Source: Stomoxys calcitrans (Eukaryota; Arthropoda; Insecta; Diptera; Muscidae). Taken from it: 64,000 nt of DNA. The first letter of the stretch is position 1; each line of letters opens with the position of its first letter. The notes under the pieces were generated by a model. It made no database searches and was not told where the DNA came from. It was given only the letters and a program-made list of their open reading frames with translations. The stretch is from the NCBI RefSeq assembly GCF_963082655.1, contig NC_081553.1, positions 228,556,482 through 228,620,481 on the forward strand, written 5' to 3'. This document shows, one piece after another, positions 47,278-58,793 of the stretch. The translations under genes were made by a program, and so were the position numbers.

Positions 47278-48094
47278 CATAGATACGTTCATGAGTTATA
47301 TAAAACTTCACTGTAGAATGGTGACTTCATATCAGGTCGTAGAGACACTGATGATGCAGCATTGAATGAACGTCCAAATAAGCGATACACCCAAAAATCA
47401 ATGAAAAAACGCTTGATTAGCCGAAAAGTTCAGATTTTGAAGTAGGTTATGTAAGATTGAACCACAAGGTTCTAGATTGCTGAAAATAAATGAGGACTTC
47501 CAAATAAGGAGATACAACCAAAAAACAATAAAAAATTCCCAACATTCATTCTATGGACTAATCAAAAAGTAGAAATACCTTAGGCGGTTAGGCAACACTG
47601 TAAAAATGTTTGTCCTAATTTTAAGGGTTCGAGCAAATTTCGACGAACTAAATTTAAAGATGTCAAATTTTTTAAGGAAACGATTCGTTCCAATTAGCCA
47701 CTTCAGACCCTTACAAAGGACTGAATATATGCTGTGAATTCATGGGAGAACCGTTTTAACTCATAATCGTGACCCGTTTCTACTACTAGTGCAGGACGAT
47801 AGCATGAGCAGCCAAAGTATTTGAACAGTGGTGGGTCCATTAATATGCAGCATTGACCATGCCCATGAGTGTTATTTCACAAAGCTATGTGACCACCTGT
47901 GTCCCATAACTTGACTTTCCTTTCGACACCAAGCTAATTTAGCTTAATTACAAAATTTGTTAAACCAAATACGAGTACAAAGCTTATTTCCATCTTTGTA
48001 GGAAAATATTATGTATATTTTCCTAAATTGCAGTATAATATATCACTAACGTTGCGACTTATTATTAAAGAAAATTTTCTTTTAAATTTTTACG
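47278..48094. other. Unassigned; short diverged duplication
   Basis: AACGTCCAAATAAGCGATACA, CCCAAAAATCAATGAAAAAA and GATTAGCCGAAAAG near 47370-47430 resemble GACTTCCAAATAAGGAGATA, CAACCAAAAAACAATAAAAA and GACTAATCAAAAAG near 47493-47570. No gene recognised. Confidence 0.4.
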
Positions 48095-48111
48095 GACATG
48101 CTAACCTCTGC

Positions 48112-48480
48112 GGAGGCCACCGTAGCGCAGAGGTTAGCACATCCGCCTATGATGCTGAACGCCTGGGTTCGAATCCTGGCGAAACCATCAGAAAAATTTT
48201 CAGCGATGGTTTTCTCCTCCTAATGCTGGCAACATTTGTGAGGTACTATGCCATGTAAAACTTCTCTCCAAAGAGGTGTCGGTACGCCGTTCGGACTCGG
48301 CTATAAAACGGAGGTCCCTTGTCATTGAGCTTAAACTTGAATCGGAATTCACTCATTGATATGTGAGAAGTTTGCCCCTGTTCCTTAGTGGAATGTGCAT
48401 GCGCAATGCTACCCTTTGCGCTAGCAGGGCCTTCCTTGTCCCTGTTCCTTAATGGTATGTTCATGGGCAAATTTGCAGTT
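48112..48480 (+). mobile_element. SINE-A, full length with extended tail
   Basis: Intact Pol III boxes: A box TAGCGCAGAGG at 48123-48133 and B box GGTTCGAATCC at 48166-48176, both perfect to consensus with tRNA-like spacing. The body is regular. The 3' segment CCCTGTTCCTTA(G/A)TGG, ATGT(G/T)CATG appears twice (about 48377 and 48440), separated by GCTACCCTTTGCGCTAGCAG. A reversed head stub ATGCTAACCTCTGC (48098-48111) directly abuts it. Confidence 0.92.
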
Positions 48481-48759
48481 GTTTTAGAACTTTTGATGTT
48501 CTTGCCGAGTATGGTCCAAATCGCTTCATCTGAGAAATACCATGTTTTTGGGCACATTTAGAGAAGCGTCATGGTAAATTTTCTATTTGAGAAATTTTTT
48601 ACTTATGACACTTCGTATAATTTATTTCATTTTATTTGATTCCAATACTACTTATCCGTTGTATTTTCAAGATTTTGATACTTAACTCGCATATTTTCTT
48701 TCCCGTTACTAACTACTATTGTAGCATTTCCTTTGGCATTGCCCGGCTTTCGCGTCGAA

Positions 48760-49005
48760 CAGATACCGGTACTTAGGTGGAGACACAATACCAGGCATGA
48801 ACCAACTTAGGGGAGTGGTATTGAAAAGAATTAAAAATTTTGTAAGTAGCACGGAATTCCTATCTTGTAATTTTCTTTTAACAGGTTACTTTATAGTTTT
48901 TAGAGCGCACAACAAGCCGATTACTCGCTTAAGTGTATGTCCATAGTGGCATGGGGCGGATTAATATCTGCACCATCTTTTCAACCTAACCTATCCTAAC
49001 TATTA
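48760..49005 (+). repeat. 240-bp dispersed repeat, copy 2
   Basis: Same series as 19075-19345: GAACCAACTTAGGGGAGTGG, TTTTGTAAGTAGCACGGAAT, CGCACAACAAGCCGATTACT, TGTATGTCCATAGTGGCATG and TTTTCAACCTAACCTATCC. Confidence 0.75.
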
Positions 49006-50059
49006 TTGTATGTATATAGTATCAGCAAAATATTTTCGCTTTCGCGAAAACTAATTTTCCTCAACATAAATAGATACTCATAAATATCGTCAATTCTAAT
49101 CGATAAATCTGTGAAATGCTCTGATTTGCATAACTTAACTCAAAATCTCATAAATTATGCAAATTAAAGACAAATCAAAAATGTTTGCATACTTAAAGGC
49201 TTTTGCAGAAAATCAATAATCACAGCATATTTATGGGGGCAGTTTGCAATGTGCCGCCTAATACATACCATTACAAAATTTGCATAAATTCAAATGCGTA
49301 AAAAATAACGACTGATTTCAAAATTTTATTACGCCAAAAAGAAATACGCTAACGAATGATGACGTAGCAATAATACGTACATACGTACAACAAACCTGGT
49401 CCTTATCATATTACTAACAACTCATTAACATGCATACATAACTGTGAAGTACAGTAAAAGTGGGTGCTTGGTCGCTTATACCAGCAGCATTTGGTTAAGA
49501 ACTTTTTCCTGTGGCGAATTCTATACCGAAATCCCCATAACAATGAGTTTATTGATGGATACCCAATTTATTATTGCTAAAAGGCTCGTTATCGAAGTCA
49601 TGTATGAGTGAGTAAAGGGCCCAATGTTTAAGATATTAGGCTTAACTACTCTAAAGCAAATTAATTTGTAACCAACTGCCAGTTAGAATAAAGTTTAAGT
49701 TTTCATTGTTTCTCTTTTTATGTTTTACTTTAGTATTAAAGAACTGAACCACAGACAATCCTTTTTTTGGGGGGGGCGGCCCAGGTTAATGTGAAACCTA
49801 ATTTACCTTCATCAAAATAATCATCTTGTGGGCCAAGGTTAATAAAGGCAGACAAATTAATTGCAAAACATATATCAGCCTAAGTCAAGCAAAAACCAAA
49901 GTTTTTGTTTTGATCGGAATGATTTAACGTTATGCGTATATTTACAAGCAGTGTTTTTTTCGTGTTATCTCAAGTTGTTGCATACTTTTAGGATGCCTTA
50001 CCAAAACGAAAGAAAATGCCAAATGTTAGAGGCGATGCATATGGAAGTTAGATATTAAT
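49006..50059. other. Unique AT-rich DNA with dyad motifs
   Basis: GCATACTTAAAGGC (49187) and GCATACTTTTAGGA (49980), one mismatch each. No gene. Confidence 0.5.
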
Positions 50060-50470
50060 CTAATCAAATTTAAATTTTCGATATAAAGACACATTCTCGC
50101 AAAATTTTGTAAAGATCGTGCCAAAATTTGCAGTAGGAAAAGCCTATATTGGATAAAAGATATATATGGGAGCTATAACTAAATTTAAGCCGACTTGCAC
50201 ACATGTTGGGAAATCAAAAAGAACATTTTGTAATGATCGAAGCAAATTTGTGGCAACTATGGCAATTTTTGGTCAAATCAGATTAAAGATTTATATGGAA
50301 ACAATATTTAAATCTGAATCAATTGATTTACACAAACACAATAGCGTTGATTCTTGGGCGAAACAAGTGACTTAACGACAATCGAACAACATATGCTAGC
50401 TGTACCTTGATTAAAATTTCACATGGACAGAAAGACGGACGCAAACCAGAACTTGATTTTAATTCAATCG
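50060..50470 (+). repeat. Fam-141 related, divergent subfamily
   Basis: ATATATGGGAGCTATAACTA, CCAAATTTGTGGCAACTATGG-like spacing, AAATCTGAATCAATTGATTT, ending ACATGGACAGAAAGACGGAC. It resembles the block at 17845-18690. Confidence 0.6.
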
Positions 50471-51965
50471 ATACATTTATATTTTTGTGTCTAGCTCTTC
50501 TCCCTTTTAGCGTTCTAAATACATGCACAAAGGTATAACAACCTACCACATTAATTGTGTAGGCCATATAAACTGATTAAATCCAACCTTATTCATATCA
50601 ATAACACAGGCACATGCGCATTCAACAAAACGAGAATGATTTAAATACGGATTTATTCATTTGTATGTATCAAAATCAATTAGAAGCCTTTTTATTTCAA
50701 TTAATTACTATGAAAATGCATTTAAACATATTCTCACATGTGGCTACTCATTTGAGGTTTATTCAAAGTTCAAAATGGAAATCATTGCATACTTTACGGG
50801 GGTATGCGCATAGTAAGTATAGCTCAATAATCAATTAATGAACATTGCATGCAGGCGGTAGTAGTCAGCACTTTCTAAATGTGGTAAGCAATTACCAAGA
50901 AAACACACATATCTAGGCACGTGTGTGTGGGTGTGTTCAAATGCATGTATATTTAAAGTTATTTAATGTAATTTAAAAATCATTAAACCAGATAGTTAGT
51001 TGTTGGGTTTCCATTATCATAGGAAAATTACAGAATAATAGAATTGGCATTGACAGCAAAGTGCTATAGGACTTAGCAAAGTACACGATTATATCTTGTT
51101 GTACTTGTACAAGTAGTATTTCTGGGCAATTCTATTAGTGATTATACTTCAGTGAATTTCCTGCAAGATTAAATTTCAAATCAATATTAAAAGACAATGA
51201 AATGTCTTTGTCTTTTTGATTTAATTTTAATAGCCTACTTATAGGTGTTGTTCAAGTGTTGCCTACTTTTAGAATATTCAATTTTCTTAAGTGTCCTTAA
51301 TTTGTTAATCATAATTAGAGATACTTTTGTCCATCATTTTACATGCTCAAACACATACAAATAAATCGAAGAACATTTTCCCTTTCTATTTATATGTCAA
51401 AAACCACTTGAAGACGACGCCTACTTCAAAGTTATTGAAGTGAATGAAGGCTTTGAGGGTTTGCCTAATGAGACCTTTTCAGATTGCAATCAAATAATTG
51501 CTTTAAAGCAATTTCTAATCGAAGTGGAATCAAATGTACTTAAAAAGTGTTTGTGAATATTGGAATTCGTTCAAGTGTCTAAGAATTTGCATAACTTTAA
51601 GGGGGGTATAAGATTTCATTTGCATATGTTTAGGGATTTTTGAGGAGAAATATTTGAGAGTCTAAGGCTCCGCAAATGCCATAAACAAACTTCTTTAAAT
51701 TTTAACGTTATAGTTAACGGTTAAGTTTAACATTTTTTATGGGAATAGTTAACGGTAAAGCCTACGATCCCTTAGGAAAATTTTTGTTTGTTTTTGAAAT
51801 GAGAAAAATTTTTTAAAATTTCAAAATTGTAAAAATGAGTAGGGAACAATTTTTGGTATTCCTGAAACAAATGTGGTTGAAGAGAAAATGATGACGCGAA
51901 GTAAAATGGAATTCAATTTGCTATATATTTTCGCTGTGTCAGAAAAACGCATAAGTCAGGTAAAA
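50471..51965. other. Unique AT-rich DNA with dyad motifs
   Basis: GCCTACTTATAGGT (51233), GCCTACTTTTAGAA (51261) and GCATATGTTTAGGG (51622). The pair at 51233/51261 is only 28 bp apart. No gene recognised. Confidence 0.5.
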
Positions 51966-52705
51966 TTAACAGCAGTGCGCTGGAGCACAGGAGCCCATTG
52001 GACCGACGAAGTTCCCTCCTATTTGACATACCAAGTCTACACAGTTTTTGTTGTAGTCACATTTGCATGTGGGGGTGGCGATCCTCATCTCCTGTAGGTG
52101 TGCAAGCTCGTTCCGGTCTAAAGGACCGATCGCGGCGGAAACATTGGTTATTAAAGGCGCCAATAACCCGCCTTGTCATATCGAGCATCATAGACTCTTC
52201 ACACGATACCGCTGATTGTCCCCGACTGCAGTTGCAGCTTCTCCATATGGAGCATTCCACTATCCGCAACCCGTTGGACGCGCCCGACAGCTCGCAACCA
52301 TGCTTCTCGATACTGCTATGAGGACTATCCAGATTGGACCTCAAAGTTTTAGCCAGTGTGGTGCTCACAGCTATACCGTGCCGGGAAGCCTACGCAGTAT
52401 TCAAGAACGGCGAGTGGACTATGTGAGTGTAAAGAATCCATATAGAAAGAAATGTGTTCACCATAGGACTGTGCCTTCTCCCCGTAACTGCAGGGTATAT
52501 ATATGCACCCTGAAACATATTTGTAAAAGTAGAAAACGCCATCCACGTAAGCACCAACTATTGCCCTATGCTCCCCAAAACACCTAAAAATTCCAATGAT
52601 AACCAAGATCTTCAAAACAGGAGATAAAACCTCTCCTTGTGGTGTGTAGTCAGTCTTCCTATTTAAGGCCTTTGGTTTAGCCGTGGGAGCTGATAGCATT
52701 TGCAT
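51966..52705 (-). mobile_element. Decayed non-LTR retrotransposon, RT segment
   Basis: On the minus strand at about 52650-52530 the peptide KTDYTPQGEVLSPVLKILVI is followed by FRCFGEHRAIVGAYVDGVFY. This matches the LINE RT blocks T-P-Q-G-G-V-L-S-P-x-L and A-Y-A-D-D, with the catalytic Y-A-D-D decayed to Y-V-D-G. GC is markedly higher than in the flanks. The part below 52360 shares the composition and probably belongs to the same element, but I do not recognise its protein. Confidence 0.65.
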
Positions 52706-53400
52706 AGATATTTAAATTAATAATTAATTAATTTTTTACTAATTGACACATAAAATTAAATAAACATCGTGTTCTGAATAATTAAAACAAATTTCCCGAA
52801 AATTTGAAATGTCACGGCAAATCGAATTTTGTTCGCCTTGTTAACAAATGTTGACATATTGAGTTCCCTGAAAAGATGTTTTATTATAGCAATACGCCGA
52901 TGCGACCATCTTAAAAATATGCCTTGAACACGCCTTTTACCAATATTAAACTCTTTAAGTTTTATTGCGGCAAACATTTATTGCCTAATTTTAGGAGCAT
53001 ATGATCTTTTAGGTGCATTATATATTACTTGGCCTCTGGTTTATGGCCTTTGGGAGCTGATGGCATTTGCGTACATTTTTAAATTAATAATTAATTAAGT
53101 TTTTGCTAATTGACACTTAAAATTAAATAAACAGCGTGTTCTGATTGGTTGAAACAAATTTGCCAAATATTTGAAATATCACGGCGTTTCGAAATTTGTT
53201 TGCTTTGTTTACAAAATTTGACATCGAGTCCCTAAAGAGGATACTTTGTTGTAGCAATTCGCCTTATAAATACTCCTTGAACACGCCTTTTGCCAATATA
53301 AAAACTCTTTGAGTTTTATTATGGCAAACGTTTATTGTCTAATTTTAGGAGCATGTAATTTTTCAAGTGCATTGTATATTGCTTGGACCTTAAGCCATTT
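52667..53400. repeat. Tandem duplication, period ~370 bp
   Basis: Copies start GGCCTTTGG at 52667 and 53045. Shared landmarks in order: GGGAGCTGAT(A/G)GCATTTGC, TTTAAATTAATAATTAATTA, CGTGTTCTGA, TTGAACACGCCTTTT(A/G)CC, TTTATTG(C/T)CTAATTTTAGG, AGCAT. A third partial copy of the last part is at 54380-54460. Confidence 0.8.
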
Positions 53401-53582
53401 ATATTGAAACAAACGAAATGCAAAAGCAATAATATGGATGTTTTGGGAGTTTTTCTGGTAGCAAAGATGCTTACTTGACAAAAAGTAAGAACAACATCAA
53501 CCATACTTTAGGTAAATACTGATTTTATTATGATTATAATTTTCGAATTCATTGCATACCTTCAGTTATCTTTTTTTTTTTT
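53401..53582. other. Short unassigned spacer
   Basis: Ends in a T-run that abuts the Fam-141 copy. Confidence 0.4.
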
Positions 53583-54292
53583 TTTTATACCCTCCACTAT
53601 AGGATGGGGGTATACTAAATTCGTCATACCATTTTTAACACATCGAAATATTGATTGATTGAACAAATAAAGTATTCTAGATCGTTTTGTCATTCTAAAT
53701 CGATTTAGCCAAGTCTGTCTGCTTTTAACTTTTGAAGTAATGAAGCTTGGCACTTGAAATTTTACACAAAGCACTTCGTATTAGTGAAGATCGGTTAGGA
53801 ATATAAATGGGTGTTTCGCTCCATGTTTTGATATAGCTGCGATATAAACAGATTGTATCTTGACTTCTTGAGCCACTAGAGGGCGCAATTATTATCCGAT
53901 TTACTTAAGATTTTGTATGAGTGGTTTTGCAATTATTATCACATTTGTCTGAAATTTAGCATGAAGTGTTTTATGTTAACTTCCAACAACTATGTTAAGT
54001 GCAGTCCAAATCAGTTCATAACCTTATACAGCTCCGATATAAACTGATCTCCCGATTGTACTTCTTGAGCCTCTTGAGGTCGAAATTCTTATCTGATTTC
54101 GATGAAATTTTGAACAATGACTTCTACTATGGTGTCCGACATCCAAAGAAAGTATGGTCCGAATCGGTTCATAACCTAATATAGCTCCAATAGTATGGAG
54201 CTCCAATAGTATAAAGACATACCAACAAAGAACTTGACAAATGTGGTCCATGGTGGAGGGTATATAAAATTCAGCCCGGCCGAGCTTGTTGT
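53583..54292 (-). repeat. Fam-141, complete copy
   Basis: Left end ATACCCTCCACTATAGGATG and GGGGTATACTAAATTCGTCA. Right end GGTCCATGGTGGAGGGTATA, AAATTCAGCCCGGCCGAGCT. The ends are partly inverted (ATACCCTCCAC / GTGGAGGGTAT). The minus frame from the ATG of CCATGGACCACATTTGTCAA is open from 54251 to 54024. Confidence 0.88.
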
Positions 54293-55173
54293 ATTTGTAT
54301 TACATACATTTCTTGGTTTTCAACAAAATGTTATTTCTGTTTGTTGGGTTGGGTATAAGCAAGATTTTTTGGCAACATAAAAACCCTTTTAATTTTTTTT
54401 TTGGCAAAATTTATTGCCTATTTTCAGGAGCATATCAAAATTCAAGTTCATTGCCTTTTTTAAGGGAAAATGCCGTTTATGTACAATATATTGAGACAAA
54501 TGGAATGATTAAGTAATAAAATTTTGCGATTTGTTTTCTTGCAGCAGAGATGTTTATTTGAAAAGATTTTCATTTAATGACGCTACTAAATCCAAATAAT
54601 CTCCATCATAAAAGGAAAAACAAAGGTAACCAATTTTGTATGTAAATTTAAATATTTGATTGCTTCATTTTTCATTTGGTGTTGTGTGTTTTTAGGATGT
54701 TTTGCGGATGAATAACGCAATTTGTAACCTAAAAAAATGTTGAAGAAAAAATCTGCCAACGATTGTTTACCATTTATCAGACATAAAATAATGGTTATGG
54801 TGTGAATGCACAAGATGTTAACAGGACAAGGGCAGATACTGTAAATTAAAAGCTAAAAGTTTGAAGTAGAAGTTACTGCCATGAAAAAAATCAACAGCCT
54901 AGATTTAGAGAAAAAAAAAGAAGAGCTGTGTTGGTTTATATATCATCTACGGGAGGAAAATATTCTTTACAAGGGTTAAATTCATGGATATAATAAAGAA
55001 ATTTGGGTTACCCAAAAAAAATATTCACTTGAGTTAGACTAAAGCGGGAAAAAGAGACAATAGTTGAGTTTTTAGTTAGCTTAAATTACAAATGCGGGTG
55101 TCGTGGGTACGATTGCTATCATAATTGTTGGTGTGTTGCTTCTGTGGTATAAAATGCAAAGTTTTATTTTTGA
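54293..55173. other. Unassigned AT-rich DNA
   Basis: Holds the third partial copy of the 52667 repeat (54380-54460) and a possible decayed tRNA-like head near 55055-55110. No gene. Confidence 0.45.
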
Positions 55174-55250
55174 TGTTCCGCCAGGAGTCGAACCCAGGCG
55201 TTTAGCTTCATAGGCGGACATGCTAACCTCTGTGTTACTGTGGCCCCCAA
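55174..55250 (-). mobile_element. SINE-A head fragment
   Basis: CCGCCAGGAGTCGAACCCAGG (B box region), CATAGGCGGACATGCTAACC, TCTGTGTTACTGTGGCCCC. The body is missing. Confidence 0.75.
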
Positions 55251-55261
55251 GGCCCCAAGGG

Positions 55262-55905
55262 AAGAGATGGGCGATGGGTAAATACTCAAAAGTTGTTGAA
55301 TATCAAAACTCACTGTTTCAAATTTCATCAAAATCGGATGAAACAGGCTCCTTTTATGAGATCAATACTCCATATCGGGAGATCGGTCTATATGGCAGCT
55401 TTATCCAAATATTGTCCTATCTGAACGATTTTCAACAAAAAGGTTTAGAGGGGTACCAGAACTCGCTGTGCCAAATTTCATTGAAATCGGATGAAAAATG
55501 CTCCTTTTATAAGCTCATTACACTATATCGGGAGATCGGTCTATACGACAGCTATATCCAAATATGGTCCGATCTGGGCCACATTTGACAGGAATGGGTA
55601 GAGATCTACCAGAATACACTGTGCAAAATTTCATCGAATTCGGGTAAAAAATGGATCTTTTATGGCCTCAATACCATATATCGGGAGATCGGGCGGTCGG
55701 TCTAAGGGCAACTATATCAAAATATAGTCCGACCTAAACCACACTTCACAGAAATGTGTAGGGGTTTACCAGAACTCACTGTGCCAAATTTCATCGAAAT
55801 AGGATGAAAAATTACCAATTTATTGCCTCAATACTTTAAGTCTGGAGATCGGTCTGTATAGCGGCTATATGTAACTAAAATCCGATTTTATGAGATCAGA
55901 AAATC
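55262..55905 (+). repeat. Fam-141, third subfamily, four units
   Basis: Units with CTGTGCCAAATTTCATCGAA, ATCGGATGAAAAATGCTCC, TTTTATG(G)CCTCAATAC, ATCGGGAGATCGGTCTATA and GGCAGCTATATCCAAATATG repeat every ~145-150 bp. No terminal blocks. Confidence 0.8.
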
Positions 55906-56047
55906 AGATTTACATACAAAGAATACAAAATTATCAAAAATTGTTTGGAAAATAATTTTATGTCCAAGATATCGGCAAAATTATAAATACCCAATAAATA
56001 CCCAAGCGTTGGTTATTTACCCCATAGAAACCCATCTCTATCCCGGG

Positions 56048-56951
56048 GCAATCTGCTTAACAGTGTCAACTTGATATTAATTTAGTCATTCCGTTTATAA
56101 CACCTCGAAATATTCATCTAAGACCCCATAAAGTATAAATATTCTCTTATCGACGATCTGGGTCGATCTAGCCATGTCTGTCCGTCCGTCTGTCGAAATC
56201 ACGATACCGGTCGAACGCGTAAAACTAGCCGCTTGAAATTTTGCATTGATACTTAATATTGATGTAGGTCGTTGGGGATTGAAAATGGGCCATATCGATT
56301 CAGATTTAGATATAACTCCCATATAAACCGATCTCCCGATTTAACTTCTCTAGCTCCTGGTAGCCGCAATTTTTGTCCGATTTGACTGAAACTTTGCACA
56401 TTGTGTTCTGTTATGACTTCCAACAACTGTCCCAAGTACGTTACAAATCGGCCAAGAACCTGATATAGCTTCCATAGAAACCGATCTCCAGATTTGACTT
56501 CTTGTTATAACATCCAACAACTGTGCAAAGTACGGTCTAAATCGGTCACGAACCTGATATAGCTCCCATATGTGGGATTCTGCTATGACTTTCAATAACT
56601 GTGCAAAGTAAGGTTCAAATCGGTCTACAGCCTGATAAAGCTCCCTTATAACCCTATCTCTAGATTTGTTTTCTTGTGCCCTTACAAGCCGCGATTTTTA
56701 TACGATTTGGCTGAAATATTGCATGTGGTGTTCTGTTATGACTTCTAATAACTGTGCTAAGTATGGATCAAATCGGTCTACAGCCTGATATAACTCCCAT
56801 ATAAACCGATCTCCCGATTCGACTTCTTGAGCCCCTGCATGCCTCAATTTTCATCCGGTTTGGCTGAAATTTTGTACATTGTGTTCTGTTATGACATCCA
56901 ACAACTTTGCCAAGTACGGTCCAAATCGGTCTATAAATGCTTTTACTTGCG
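56048..56951 (-). repeat. Fam-141, long copy truncated at its 5' end
   Basis: Starts CTTGATATTAATTTAGTCAT (3' block) and has GTCTGTCCGTCCGTCTGTCG. Five units follow with CTTCCAACAACTGT and CTGATATAGCTCCCATATAA. It ends at TCTATAAATGCTTTTACTTG, so the GGCCGGGCC region is deleted. The minus frame is open in long pieces (56322-56095, 56595-56350, 57019-56768), each showing the CAKFQ-x-NR motif. Confidence 0.88.
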
Positions 56952-58004
56952 TTTGAGGTCTTATTTCCATTCTCAATCGCACATATATTTATATGTCCAT
57001 GTTTTGTCATTTCGACCAAATAATACGGTAAAAATCTCGTCTTCGGATGAAAAACTTTCTGTCAATGCCTCTAATATGCCGTTAGCTAAATTAAACGCCA
57101 TCACTATTTCCATTTTATATATTTATTTTTAATATATTTTATATTTAATATTTTGCTTCTTTTTTCCAAATGTTCAACAGATTTTGTCTTCCTCTCCCTC
57201 TGTTCAAAAAAATTTACTTGAGTGATAGCCGCTAATTTTAAGTGCGACATTCTCCACCGTAGACTTGGTACGGTGTAAGAAATGCAATTCTTTCTACTCT
57301 CTGTAGGCAACACCATTACAAACAAAAACTAAACCCGGTGGTGGGGTTACATTCTTTTGGACAAACGAATAAAATTTCGATTTCGGTGTAACATGTCGAA
57401 AAAATGCTACACTTTTTTTTTGCAGAATCGAAATCACCATAAGCTGATATCGAAGAGTTAATTGAAATTTTAATCACATTTGTGGAGTGTTACCCAAAAC
57501 CAATATCTATATCCTAAATGCTTTCTCCATTTACATATCCTACAACACGCCTAAAACATTTACAACGTTAGCCCATTAGAATGTTCCCTAGTTTGTGAGG
57601 CTCACGTTAAAAAATCGTTTAATTTTAAGAAGCTTATGCAAGAAAAGTTTTGAATTAATTTTAAGCAGATTTTGGAAGGTTGTTCATTTTAATTGCCAAT
57701 GCAAATAAAACCAGGGAAAAATAATTACTCACCCCAAAAACTGAAAAGTTTAAAGCCTATACATTGTGATTAATAGCTTAGATACTTAAGATTATGTAAG
57801 GGGTTTGCTATCCCTTTAGAAGAGAACAATGCTTTGAAGTTAGGCAAAACTCAAGAAAAAAACTTTTCGGTTCAAATAGTGCTAAACATTATTCAGTCTA
57901 AGTTCATAAATAATGTAAATATGTATTTTTTTGGGAAACTTTCAAGCAAAAGAAATCCATATGCAGGGGTTTATAAATCTAAAGCCTTAACGAATTCTAA
58001 AACA
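56952..58004. other. Unique DNA, no gene recognised
   Basis: Includes a pyrimidine-rich stretch (57160-57200). No exon or repeat family identified. Confidence 0.5.
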
Positions 58005-58092
58005 ATCAACAAGTAAAAGCATTTCAATAGGCCGAATCCTATATACCCTTTAATATGGATCACATTAGCCAAATTCTTTGGATGATTTCTAA

Positions 58093-58793
58093 AGGCGCTG
58101 TTACACGGCAGGTAGATGTATTACGACATGCCACTTTTTGTACTCAAATGTAATTGAAAATGTTTGCCAAAATTGTTAATTCACATACGATTCATCATTT
58201 TTGCTATCACTCCTGTATGTTATTTTCGTATGAAAATTTGAGCAAAATCAGATTTTTTAATGGGTAATTTTTTAATGGGTTGTGAGAAAGCTCCTTAAAT
58301 CATAAATTTGTGAAAACAATTTAATTTGGGGTTACTTTCATTCGACTTAGTGCAGAAACATTTGATTTATTTATATTTTTGTCAGAAGGAATAGAGCACG
58401 GTCTGATCGAAAAAAATTATTGGGTTGCCCAAAAAGTAATTGCAGATTTTTCATATAGTCGGCGTTGACAAATTTTTTCACAGCTTGTGACTCTGTAATT
58501 GCATTCTTTCTTCTGTCAGTCTTCAGCTGTTACTTTTAGCTTACTTTAGAAAAAAAATGTAAAAAAAAAGTATATTTGATTAAAGTTCATTCTAAGTTTT
58601 ATTAAAAATGCATTTACTTTCTTTTAAAAAATCCGCAATTACTTTTTGGGCAACCCAATACATGTGCTATTTTGAAGAGTGATTTTCATATGTTAGTTTC
58701 GTTTATATCACACGACATGTACAACTCAATATGTGCTAAATTTGATATGTCATAAGACAACAACATGCCGTGTATTAGAGCCTTAAGCTAACT
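58093..58793. mobile_element. PIF/Harbinger-like MITE with nested mariner MITE
   Basis: Ends AGGCGCTGTTACACGGCA and TGCCGTGTATTAGAGCCT form imperfect inverted repeats. The direct repeat TAA flanks it (58090-58092 and 58794-58796), the 3-bp TWA duplication known for PIF/Harbinger elements. Without the inner mariner MITE the element is about 460 bp. There is no transposase. Confidence 0.7.
58420..58658 (-). mobile_element. mariner-type MITE copy 3, 239 bp
   Basis: Same TIRs (TTGGGTTGCCCAAAAAGTAA...) and TA flanks (58418-58419, 58659-58660). Inside the Harbinger-like MITE. Internal differences from the other copies are few, suggesting a recent burst. Confidence 0.9.

Noticed and set aside
48112..48190. 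Genuine tRNA gene
   Set aside because: Both Pol III boxes are present, but the sequence does not close a cloverleaf acceptor stem and is followed by the SINE-A body shared with many copies.
52216..52587. Plus-strand 123-codon frame
   Set aside because: Lies opposite the RT-bearing minus strand of a LINE remnant and has no recognisable domain.
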